Below are positions 56,963 to 64,000 of a stretch of DNA of 64,000 nt, one piece after another. Made by a program: the position numbers and the translations under genes. The notes below the pieces were generated by a model that saw only the letters and a program-made list of their open reading frames with translations, was not told the DNA's origin and did no database searches. Each line of letters begins with the position of its first letter. The stretch's first letter is position 1. The stretch spans positions 186,001-250,000 of the forward strand of contig JAJFIA010000001.1 in NCBI GenBank assembly GCA_021775255.1, read 5' to 3'. The stretch comes from Roseovarius sp. Lineage in GTDB: Bacteria > Pseudomonadota > Alphaproteobacteria > Rhodobacterales > Rhodobacteraceae.

Positions 56963-58039
56963 ATGACCGGGGTTATTTCCAGCCAGCAACTTGAGACGAT
57001 GATCGCGCAAGGCCGGATCACGGCCTCGCCCGCCATCCTTCCCGAACAAATTCAGCCCGCCAGTCTTGATCTGCGTCTGGGCAGTATCGCCTACCGCGTG
57101 CGCGCGTCCTTTCTGGCCGGGGAAAGCCGCCGCGTTGCTGACCGGCTGGCAGAATTTGAAATGCACCGGATTGATCTGACGGACGGGGCTGTGCTGGAAA
57201 AGGGCTGTGTTTATCTGGTGCCATTGATGGAGCGGCTTGACCTGCCAAAGGGCCTCACTGCCGTGACCAATGCCAAATCCTCAACCGGGCGGCTTGATCT
57301 GCTGACCCGCACCATCACCGATGGCGGCGAGGAATTTGACCGCATAACTGAGGGCTATACCGGGCCGTTATATGCCGAGATCTGCCCGCGCTCGTTTTCC
57401 GTCCTTGTGCGCCCCGGCATGCGGCTCAACCAGATTCGCTTTCGCAACGGTCAGGCGGTACTGAGCGATGACAAGTTGCGCGCCCTGCACGCGCAAAACC
57501 CGCTGGTTGACGGTGACGCGGTGATTGATCAGGGCCTTGGCTTTTCGGTTGATCTCAGGCCTGGCACCGGCACGCTTGTGGGCTACCGCGCCAAGCCTCA
57601 TACGGGGGTGATTGACCTTGATCTCATCGGGCATTACGCGCCCGCGGATTACTGGGAAGAGGTACATGCCGAGCGTGGCCATATCATCCTTGATCCCGGC
57701 GCTTTTTATATTCTTGTCAGCCGCGAGGCGGTGCATATCCCGCCGCAATATGCCGCTGAAATGGCGCCCTATCTGGCCATGGTGGGCGAATTTCGCGTGC
57801 ATTACGCCGGGTTTTTCGATCCCGGCTTTGGCCATGACGCGGCGGGCGGTGCCGGCTCGCGCGGGGTGCTTGAGGTGCGCTGCCACGAGGCGCCTTTTGT
57901 GCTCGAACATGGCCAGATCGTCGGCCGCCTGGTCTATGAGCAGATGGATCAGACCCCGGATCAGCTTTATGGTGCCGGGATCGCCTCAAACTATCAGGGT
58001 CAGGGCCTGAAACTGTCGAAACATTTCCGCACCGGATGA
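56963..58039 (+). CDS. dcd: 2'-deoxycytidine 5'-triphosphate deaminase (two-domain form)
   Basis: Deaminates dCTP to dUTP, supplying dTTP synthesis. At 358 aa it is about twice the usual Dcd length and matches the tandem-domain form found in alphaproteobacteria. The first half has QIQPASLDLRLGS-type sequence (IQPASLDLRLGSIAYRVRAS) and NAKSSTGRLDLLTR. The second half repeats the dUTPase-like fold (GLGFSVDLRPGTG; LVGYRAKPHTGVIDLD). It follows tRNA-Pro by 46 bases. Confidence 0.88.
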   Translation: MTGVISSQQLETMIAQGRITASPAILPEQIQPASLDLRLGSIAYRVRASFLAGESRRVADRLAEFEMHRIDLTDGAVLEKGCVYLVPLMERLDLPKGLTAVTNAKSSTGRLDLLTRTITDGGEEFDRITEGYTGPLYAEICPRSFSVLVRPGMRLNQIRFRNGQAVLSDDKLRALHAQNPLVDGDAVIDQGLGFSVDLRPGTGTLVGYRAKPHTGVIDLDLIGHYAPADYWEEVHAERGHIILDPGAFYILVSREAVHIPPQYAAEMAPYLAMVGEFRVHYAGFFDPGFGHDAAGGAGSRGVLEVRCHEAPFVLEHGQIVGRLVYEQMDQTPDQLYGAGIASNYQGQGLKLSKHFRTG

Positions 58040-58321
58040 TCCCGGTAATCTGGCAAATTATCAGTGCAACCAGGATAAACCGGTTTTGGAAGAGACAAGA
58101 TAGACAAAAGCGATCCTTTTTGCAGGGTCTGGAAATGAAGGAACCTAACGTCTGAAAACCGATGGAGTTAGAAGGTTTATTAAAGTTTATTAAAGAACGA
58201 GCCCCCACAGATTTACCGTGTAGAGGCGTGCAAACAAAGGGTCCTTTTTATTCGGAGCATTTGTCTGTGCTTTGACGTAAGATATTTTGTGTTATTGAAT
58301 ACGGTGGCAATAGCCTGAACA

Positions 58322-58531
58322 TTGAATGACAATCAGGATCAGTGGCAACGTGATACGGCACAGTTCAACCGCCTGCTCTTCAAATCAATTTTATTTTCAA
58401 CCATTGCCGCCTTGCTGATCGGGCTGGGTTTTGACATCGCCAAGGCGGAAGAGGCTCCGTCCTCCAATGCCGGATTGGGATACACCGATCCGTACACGAT
58501 TGCGCAGCGAGCCTATTTTGCAAACGGCTGA
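58322..58531 (+). CDS. Small putative exported protein, possibly frameshifted
   Basis: A TTG-initiated frame of 69 aa has a polar start (NDNQDQWQRD), a hydrophobic helix (LLFKSILFSTIAALLIGLGF), then SNAGLGYTDPYT. After its TGA another frame stays open from 58531 to 58725 with coding-like residues (GEFLKTESGKDYTAWNDTM). The pair could be one gene with a frameshift. No family was recognised. It lies at the head of a patch with AT-richer sequence than the neighbours. Confidence 0.35.
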   Translation: MNDNQDQWQRDTAQFNRLLFKSILFSTIAALLIGLGFDIAKAEEAPSSNAGLGYTDPYTIAQRAYFANG

Positions 58532-58642
58532 ACCCGCTTTCACAACAGCTTGTACCGCCCACAGGCGAATTTCTCAAAACCGAGTCCGGCAAAGACTATA
58601 CGGCGTGGAACGATACAATGGTGATGGAAGTGAGCAAGAGAC

Positions 58643-59179
58643 ATGATCCGAGTAGCCCTGTTTCTGATGGGCGCTTTTGCCTGCACTATGGGGAGCGTCC
58701 AAAGCGCCACTGCCCAATCGAATGAGTATCATTGGGTGGAGGTTTGCAATCGGGGTGATGTCGATCTTAATTACGTCGTACTGAGAACAGGCTGGAATCT
58801 CGGCCAAGGCGACCGCGCGCAGCTTTCGGGCTGGCATACGATCCGCAAAGGACATTGCGAGGACGTTAATACTTCTGTCTATCAGGCCGTGACCATCGGC
58901 TTTGTGTATGAACGCGCGCAAGGGGGTCTTGTCAATCCGGTATATGTTCCGAGCGATGCAACGCCCGCGAACGGAAATAAATATGCGCCGTCGGTTCTCT
59001 GCGTTCCACAAAGCGGATCGATCAACCGCAACAGCAGTCTCTCATCCGTGGTTTCGGGGGCCAGTCCACCGTGTGCCAGCGGCGAGTATGCGCTTAAGAT
59101 GTTGTTCGACGAAAAGCCTGGAAATTTTGTACCGAAACTTATTGTCAGGCCGAGCGCCTCAGAGTCGCTTTCCCCGTAG
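58643..59179 (+). CDS. Exported protein resembling DUF1036
   Basis: Protein of 178 aa with a clear signal peptide (residues 1-24, cleavage after ATA). The mature part resembles DUF1036 (VEVCNRGDVDLNYVVLRTGW, then SGWHTIRKGHCEDV), a family of unknown function often found in the periplasm. The four cysteines could form disulfides. A TAG ends it, and the same frame continues open after three codons into the next ORF. Confidence 0.6.
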   Translation: MIRVALFLMGAFACTMGSVQSATAQSNEYHWVEVCNRGDVDLNYVVLRTGWNLGQGDRAQLSGWHTIRKGHCEDVNTSVYQAVTIGFVYERAQGGLVNPVYVPSDATPANGNKYAPSVLCVPQSGSINRNSSLSSVVSGASPPCASGEYALKMLFDEKPGNFVPKLIVRPSASESLSP

Positions 59180-59188
59180 CCAGGAGAA

Positions 59189-59656
59189 TTGTCGCTTCCG
59201 CCGCCTGTATCGACATCGCCAACAGACAGTAATCAACGATCACAGAATCCGGCACAGAGCAGCGATACTGACTGGAGCGGTGTCACGGATTCCTTAAGGC
59301 GACAGATGTATACGGCGCTGTGCCAGGACAGCCTGTATGCAAGCTATTTCCAGATGAACGGTGCTGGTGCGGAAAAGGCCTGCGCGTGTTTTGCGGATCA
59401 GCTTGTCAGTCATGAAACAGCGCAGGCACTGCAGGCGATAGACCGCAATTTGAGTGATGACGTAAGGCGGTTTGAACTATTAGGTGATGAGCCTAAAGGC
59501 GGCGAACAGAAGAAGGATTTTCATACGGTTATCAGGGAGTGTGAGGGGGCATCCGCCGAAATTCTTCGACGGCAATCCTCAAGCGTTCACGGGACTTTGT
59601 TTCCACCTCGGTACGGAAACCTTCGCCTCCTACCAGCCAATCAAGATGCAGGATGA
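59189..59656 (+). CDS. Hypothetical protein in frame with the preceding ORF
   Basis: From TTG 59189 it has 155 aa with a proline-rich start and a helical part with ALCQDSLYASYF and KACACFADQLVSHETAQAL. A better start may be the ATG at 59306, which has AAGG upstream (116 aa). It is in the same frame as the DUF1036-like ORF and separated from it by one TAG and three codons, so both may derive from one gene. No family was recognised. Confidence 0.35.
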   Translation: MSLPPPVSTSPTDSNQRSQNPAQSSDTDWSGVTDSLRRQMYTALCQDSLYASYFQMNGAGAEKACACFADQLVSHETAQALQAIDRNLSDDVRRFELLGDEPKGGEQKKDFHTVIRECEGASAEILRRQSSSVHGTLFPPRYGNLRLLPANQDAG

Positions 59657-59699
59657 TCCTCTATGGATCGACGTTACCGCCTTGATGCAGGCTGGCACA

Positions 59700-60407
59700 G
59701 CTGGCCTTGGTAGTTTTGTTGCGAAGCTCTCTGCGGCCCCTGAACAAGTCGCAGCCGTTTGTCGTTTTCACCTCGATCAATCGCTCCTCTCCGTTCGGCG
59801 TGTAGCTCGCAATGTCATACCCAGCACCATCGCCGTCCTCTTATGAAACCCACCGCACCTTGCGCGCCAGATCATCTCGACCGGCCACTTTCAATGCGGA
59901 TCGTTCGTGTGCGACGACGCGCTCTTCTCCGGCGCGGCCAAGGGCGCGGTTGCGTTCATCCCGACCCGCCACGTCAAGCTTTTTGGCGACATACAGCATC
60001 TGCTCCAGTTCCTGTGGCGGCGGCTGGTTAGACAGCGTCGGCGGCGGTCCAATCCAGATCTGCGCAGCCTCGCGCAGGCCAGTGGCTGGCCGCGTGCCAG
60101 GCATCCGTCCAAGCCAGGCCGGGTTCCATGCCAACCAGCGCGCCACAGCATCAACCAGAGTCGTCTGGAAATTGAACGCTGGCTTGTAGCCGAGGATCCA
60201 ATCTTCACCGAGCCCCTTCAGCACCGCGCTGATATTCTGATGCTTGAACTCGATCGAGCCTTCCGTTCGGCTCCGCAAAAGGGGCATCAAATTGCGCCGG
60301 TGCTGAGCCTTGTTGTAGGGACGGCCCGCCAAATCTTCGGCCAGCATCGCGAAGTAGTCCGCGACGATCAGGTCGTTTTCTTCATCGGTCCAGGGCCCAT
60401 TCAACAT
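59700..60407 (-). pseudogene. Broken DUF3883-domain protein gene
   Basis: The minus-strand frame from 60407 gives 188 residues (MLNGPWTDEENDLIVADYF, YNKAQHRRNLMPLL, and LGRAGEERVVAHERSALKV) and then stops with TAA at 59843-59841. Immediately beyond the stop the same frame continues with the expected DUF3883 core: EDGDGAGYDIASYTPNG, then RLIEVKTTNG. After that similarity is lost. In relatives I know, the residue at the stop is glutamate, so a GAA or GAG codon probably became TAA, and the 3' end has decayed. Intact members have a nuclease-like fold and often lie in defence or accessory regions. Confidence 0.75.
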
Positions 60408-60756
60408 GCCGCCAGGCTATGAGCGGAAAGTCTGTTTGTCATCAACGACTTCTCGCGACCGTTCGCACAGTTTCGAAGAACCACGCCGCCTTCGAGTGTC
60501 TCCGTTTGCTTTGATAGCGGTCGAACCGGCCTCAACTGCGGCGCAACCCAATTTTGGCAAGCATCTGAAAAGACAACCATTTTTTGATGCGTCTCGATTT
60601 GGGTGAAGGGCGGGTGAAAGGAGACGCGGGGCGTTCGGAGACCAATTTCGGGCCAACGGCCAGTCTCCGAAAGTCGGATGGCTCAGCTAAACCCCATTGA
60701 ACCAAAAAGAAAAAAGGCCCACGCTGGGGCCTCGTCTCGGGTTCGCGAATGGTTTG
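60408..60756. other. Non-coding remnant region next to tRNA-Ser with a nested inverted repeat
   Basis: No gene is convincing. At 60634-60671 TTCGGAGAC and GTCTCCGAA form a perfect 9-bp inverted repeat around an inner GGCC-AAC-GGCC hairpin. The tRNA-Ser terminator lies at the right end. The left part may be the worn end of the accessory patch that starts after dcd. Confidence 0.5.
60705..60731 (-). terminator. Rho-independent terminator after tRNA-Ser
   Basis: On the minus strand a GGCCC/GGGCC stem (60731-60716) is followed by TTTTTTCTTTTT, 26 bases after the tRNA-Ser 3' end. Confidence 0.8.
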
Positions 60757-60846
60757 TGGCGGACAGACAGGGATTCGAACCCTGGAGACGGTCTCCCGCC
60801 TACACACTTTCCAGGCGTGCGCCTTCGACCACTCGGCCACCTGTCC
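60757..60846 (-). tRNA. tRNA-Ser (anticodon GGA)
   Basis: The 90-base gene on the minus strand has the acceptor GGACAGG, the anticodon loop CTGGAAA giving GGA, and a long variable arm (GGGAGACCGTCTCC) typical of serine tRNAs. The T arm is CAGGG-TTCGAAT-CCCTG and CCA is encoded. Confidence 0.95.
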
Positions 60847-60959
60847 GTTGCGGCCTTCTTTAGCGTTCCAAAGCCGGGCAGTTCAAGCATATTCTATGGC
60901 GGCACCCGGTTTTCAACATTTGGGTTTTGCTGGGGCGCAAACCCGGTTATGTCCCCGCT

Positions 60960-62333
60960 ATGAGCACAAACCCGCCAGACCTGCGCCCCGACAGGGCCAA
61001 TGCCCGCCTCACCGGCACCCCCCGCGCGGGCCAGCCCACCATCGGCATGGTCTCGCTGGGCTGCCCCAAGGCGCTTGTGGACAGTGAACGCATCCTCACC
61101 CGCCTGCGCGCCGAAGGCTACGGCATCTCGCCCGATTACGCGGGTGCCGATGCGGTGATCGTCAACACCTGCGGCTTTCTTGATTCCGCCAAGGCCGAAA
61201 GCCTTAGCGCCATCGGCGAGGCACTTAAGGAAAATGGCCGCGTCATCGTCACCGGCTGCCTTGGGGCCGAGCCGGATTACATCCGCGCGCATCACCCCCG
61301 CATCCTTGCCGTCACCGGCCCGCACCAATATGAACAGGTGCTTGATGCGGTGCATACTGCCGTGCCCCCTGCCCCCGACCCATATATTGATCTGCTGCCA
61401 GCGGCGGGCGTCAAGCTTACCCCACGGCACTATAGCTATCTCAAAATTTCCGAGGGCTGTAACCACAAATGCAAGTTCTGCATCATCCCCGACATGCGCG
61501 GCCGCCTTGCCTCTCGCCCGGCCCATGCGGTGCTGCGCGAGGCGGAAAAGCTGGTGGAAAGCGGCGTTAAAGAATTGCTGGTGATCTCGCAGGACAGCTC
61601 GGCCTACGGGGTGGATAGCAAACACGCCACCACCGGCGGGCACCGCGCCCATATCACCGATCTCGCCCGCGATCTGGGCACGCTCGGGGCCTGGGTCCGG
61701 CTGCATTACATCTATCCCTACCCGCATGTGCGCCAGTTGATCCCGTTGATGGCCGAGGGGCTGATCCTGCCCTATCTCGACATCCCGTTCCAGCACGCCC
61801 ACCCGGATGTTCTCAAACGTATGGCGCGCCCGGCAGCGGGCGCGCGCACCCTTGACGAGATTGCTGCCTGGCGCGACATCTGCCCCGAAATCACCCTGCG
61901 CTCGACCTTCATCGTCGGCTACCCCGGCGAAACCGAGGCCGAATTTCAAACCCTTCTCGATTGGATGGACGAGGCCCAGCTCGACCGTGTCGGCTGTTTT
62001 CAGTATGAAAATGTCAAAGGGGCTCGCGCGGGCGCCCTGCCCGGTCATGTCGCCGATGAGATCAAACAAGACCGCTGGAACAGGTTTATGGCAAAGGCAC
62101 AAACCATCTCCGAGGCCAAACTCGCCGCCAAAATCGGCCAGCATCTTGAGGTTATCATTGACGACATTGACAGTGACGGCATCGCCACCTGCCGCACCCG
62201 GGCAGACGCGCCCGAAATCGACGGTAACCTGTTCATTGACGAAGGCACCGAGGGCCTTAATGTGGGCGACATCACCCGCGTTAAGGTCGATGAAGCCAGC
62301 GATTATGATCTCTGGGGGTGCCTCATATCATGA
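60960..62333 (+). CDS. rimO: Ribosomal protein S12 methylthiotransferase RimO
   Basis: Radical-SAM enzyme that adds a methylthio group to an aspartate of ribosomal protein S12. From the ATG at 60960 it has 457 aa. The UPF0004 cluster cysteines are C35, C71 and C100, the radical SAM cysteines C167, C171 and C174 (CNHKCKFC), and a TRAM domain ends the protein. A start 33 bases upstream is possible but less family-like. It overlaps trmFO by four bases. Confidence 0.95.
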   Translation: MSTNPPDLRPDRANARLTGTPRAGQPTIGMVSLGCPKALVDSERILTRLRAEGYGISPDYAGADAVIVNTCGFLDSAKAESLSAIGEALKENGRVIVTGCLGAEPDYIRAHHPRILAVTGPHQYEQVLDAVHTAVPPAPDPYIDLLPAAGVKLTPRHYSYLKISEGCNHKCKFCIIPDMRGRLASRPAHAVLREAEKLVESGVKELLVISQDSSAYGVDSKHATTGGHRAHITDLARDLGTLGAWVRLHYIYPYPHVRQLIPLMAEGLILPYLDIPFQHAHPDVLKRMARPAAGARTLDEIAAWRDICPEITLRSTFIVGYPGETEAEFQTLLDWMDEAQLDRVGCFQYENVKGARAGALPGHVADEIKQDRWNRFMAKAQTISEAKLAAKIGQHLEVIIDDIDSDGIATCRTRADAPEIDGNLFIDEGTEGLNVGDITRVKVDEASDYDLWGCLIS

Positions 62334-63703
62334 GCAAAACCCTCCACATCGTCGGCGGCGGCATGGCCGGATCCGAAGCGGCATGGGCAGCGGCCAACAT
62401 GGGCGTGCCCGTGGTGATCCACGAGATGCGCCCGAAGGTGAAAACATTTGCCCATCGCACTGGTGATCTGGCCGAAATGGTCTGCTCCAACTCGTTCCGC
62501 TCGGACGATCATGAACAAAACGCCGTTGGCCTCTTGCATTGGGAGATGCGCGCGGCGGGCAGCCTGACCATGGCCATGGCTGATCGTCATCGCCTGCCCG
62601 CCGGTGGCGCCTTGGCGGTAGATCGTGATCCCTTTGCCGCCTCGGTCACCGCTGCTTTGACGCAACACCCAAACGTCACCGTGGACCCCGGCGAGATCAC
62701 CGATCTGCCCACGACAGGCCATTGGATCATCGCCACCGGCCCGCTCACTTCACAGGCCCTTGGCCAAGCCATCGCTCATGAGACCGGCACCGATGCGCTG
62801 GCGTTTTTCGATGCCATCGCCCCCATCGTGCATTTTGCCAGCATCAACATGCGCCGCGCCTGGATGCAATCGCGCTATGACAAAGGCGACACCGAGGCCG
62901 AGCGCACGGCCTACCTCAACTGCCCGATGACCCGCACCCAATACGAGGCGTTCATTGATGCCATTCTGGCCGCCGATAAAACCGAATTTCACGACGGCGA
63001 AGCAGAATCCACGCCCAGTCCCACGCCCTATTTCGACGGCTGCCTGCCGATTGAAGTGATGGCCGAGCGCGGCCGCGAAACCCTGCGCTTTGGTCCGATG
63101 AAACCCGTAGGTCTGACCAATGCGCATAATCCCGATGAAAAGCCCTATGCGGTGGTGCAGTTGCGTCGCGATAACGCATTAGGGACGCTTTATAACATCG
63201 TGGGATTCCAGACAAAAATGAAATACGGGAGCCAGACTGAGGTGTTCAGAATGATCCCCGGCCTGGAAAATGCACAATTCGCCCGTCTGGGCGGCATTCA
63301 CCGCAATACCTTCCTCAATTCGCCCAGCTTGCTCGACAATCAGATGCGCCTGCGCTCGCGGCCTTGTATCCGTTTCGCCGGGCAGATCACCGGCGTCGAA
63401 GGCTATGTCGAATCCGCCGCCATGGGCCTTCTCGCGGGCCGTCTGGCGGCGGCTGAAATCCTTGGTCGCGCCATAACCCCCCCGCCGCAAGACAGCGCCA
63501 TGGGTGCGCTCATCCACCATATTACTGGCGGGGCCGAGGCCAAAACCTTCCAGCCGATGAACGTGAATTTCGGCCTCTTTCGCCCGGTCGAGGGGCTCAA
63601 AGCGGGCCGTCGCGGCCGCAAGGATCGCTACCAGGCCTATACCGACCGCGCCAAATCGGCCTGGACCGGCTGGCTCACGCAGTCAACACTGGACGGGGCC
63701 TGA
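62330..63703 (+). CDS. trmFO: Folate/FAD-dependent tRNA(uracil-54) methyltransferase TrmFO
   Basis: Makes 5-methyluridine at position 54 of tRNA with methylenetetrahydrofolate and FADH2. The protein has 457 aa from the ATG at 62330 (ATGA overlap with rimO). FAD motif [11 protein letters not shown] is near residue 9, and [27 protein letters not shown] and GRTFINSP-like [12 protein letters not shown] follow. Coupling with rimO groups two translation-apparatus modification enzymes. Confidence 0.95.
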   Translation: MSKTLHIVGGGMAGSEAAWAAANMGVPVVIHEMRPKVKTFAHRTGDLAEMVCSNSFRSDDHEQNAVGLLHWEMRAAGSLTMAMADRHRLPAGGALAVDRDPFAASVTAALTQHPNVTVDPGEITDLPTTGHWIIATGPLTSQALGQAIAHETGTDALAFFDAIAPIVHFASINMRRAWMQSRYDKGDTEAERTAYLNCPMTRTQYEAFIDAILAADKTEFHDGEAESTPSPTPYFDGCLPIEVMAERGRETLRFGPMKPVGLTNAHNPDEKPYAVVQLRRDNALGTLYNIVGFQTKMKYGSQTEVFRMIPGLENAQFARLGGIHRNTFLNSPSLLDNQMRLRSRPCIRFAGQITGVEGYVESAAMGLLAGRLAAAEILGRAITPPPQDSAMGALIHHITGGAEAKTFQPMNVNFGLFRPVEGLKAGRRGRKDRYQAYTDRAKSAWTGWLTQSTLDGA

Positions 63704-63725
63704 CACTTAGGCCTATCCTTGGCCC

Positions 63726-64000
63726 ATGACAAAGAAATATCTCGATCAGGCTTATAATCTGCACACGCAGGACGCGACCAACGCGCTTTATGATCAATGG
63801 GCCGCGAGCTATGACGCCGAGGTCAGCGATAACGGCTATGCCACCCCGGGCCGCTGTGCCGAGGCGCTTTTTGACTGCCTGCCCGAACCGCAAACCCCGG
63901 TTCTGGATTACGGCTGCGGCACCGGCCTCTCCGGCCTCGCCCTCAAGCTCGCGGGCTTCAACCTGATTGACGGATTCGATCCCAGCTCCGAGATGCTCGA
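63726..64000 (+). CDS. SAM-dependent methyltransferase, N-terminal part (cut by window edge)
   Basis: The first 91 codons of a class I methyltransferase. After MTKKYLDQAYNLH comes LYDQWAASYDAEVSDNGYAT. The SAM-binding motif I VLDYGCGTGLSG is at about residues 59-70. The YDQWAxxYD pattern is shared with WBSCR27-like and related small-molecule methyltransferases. It starts 22 bases after trmFO. The substrate is unknown and the rest lies outside the window. Confidence 0.8.
   Translation, partial: MTKKYLDQAYNLHTQDATNALYDQWAASYDAEVSDNGYATPGRCAEALFDCLPEPQTPVLDYGCGTGLSGLALKLAGFNLIDGFDPSSEML

Noticed and set aside
58040..58321. Gene in the spacer after dcd
   Set aside because: No frame with a start and credible composition; only a short direct repeat of GTTTATTAAA was seen.
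59484..59846. Plus-strand frame overlapping the DUF3883 remnant
   Set aside because: No family features, and the overlapping minus strand carries a recognisable DUF3883 core.
60894..62144. Long open frame antisense to rimO (over 400 codons)
   Set aside because: It mirrors rimO in GC-rich DNA, has no recognisable domain and no ribosome site; a coding shadow.

Overview
The window is a 64 kb stretch of an alphaproteobacterial chromosome, very probably from Rhodobacterales (Roseobacter/Rhodobacter group). I infer this from gene content and order, not from a database search. The pointers are a CckA-type hybrid kinase, the blocks pyrH-frr-uppS-cdsA-dxr-rseP-bamA-skp-fabZ-lpxA-lpxI-lpxB and DUF177-rpmF-plsX-fabH-ihfA-merR, a long two-domain dCTP deaminase, an OlsB-type acyltransferase, and a GTTC-N7-GTTC SOS box at recA. 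Most of the window is GC-rich, ordinary housekeeping DNA.

Layout. 1-4936: a polyamine uptake operon (two permeases, ATPase, binding protein) followed by an acetylpolyamine amidohydrolase, so uptake and deacetylation sit together. 5205-8001: an acyl-CoA dehydrogenase-fold enzyme that lacks the usual catalytic glutamate and looks like a 3-sulfinopropanoyl-CoA desulfinase, its divergent LysR regulator, and a DUF2059 exported protein. 8076-20639 (minus strand): the envelope block for lipid A, outer-membrane assembly, isoprenoid and phospholipid synthesis, ending with ribosome recycling factor and UMP kinase. An odd ACP-like membrane protein lies between frr and pyrH, and lpxD is absent from its usual place. 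20786-39694: miaA, an AraC regulator, a lytic transglycosylase, ssb, a FemAB-like acyltransferase, typA, alaS, recA with promoter and SOS box, a sulfotransferase-like gene, cckA, an RsmB-like methyltransferase, guaB, DUF3047, an agmatinase-like ureohydrolase and a membrane protein.

39801-44368: a RACo-like corrinoid-activation protein, then tRNA-Gly(CCC). A compact 2.4 kb island is inserted at the 3' end of this tRNA. It is bounded by a 35-bp imperfect repeat of the tRNA end and carries only a type II m5C methyltransferase, an overlapping PD-(D/E)XK-like endonuclease gene and a repeat-rich leader. No integrase is visible, and the stop codon of the endonuclease gene lies inside the right repeat. 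44536-49141: a two-subunit, Tat-exported molybdenum hydroxylase, an AbrB-type membrane protein and a short-chain dehydrogenase. 49216-58039: uup, olsB, bamE, the DUF177-rpmF-plsX-fabH block, ihfA, a MerR-family gene, tRNA-Pro(GGG) and dCTP deaminase.

58040-60756 is a decayed accessory patch between dCTP deaminase and tRNA-Ser(GGA). It holds small secreted or hypothetical ORFs, two of them in the same frame and split by a TAG, and a DUF3883 gene broken by a nonsense codon. 60960-64000 returns to housekeeping genes: rimO, trmFO and the start of a SAM methyltransferase cut by the window edge. No CRISPR array, rRNA operon or intact insertion sequence was seen.
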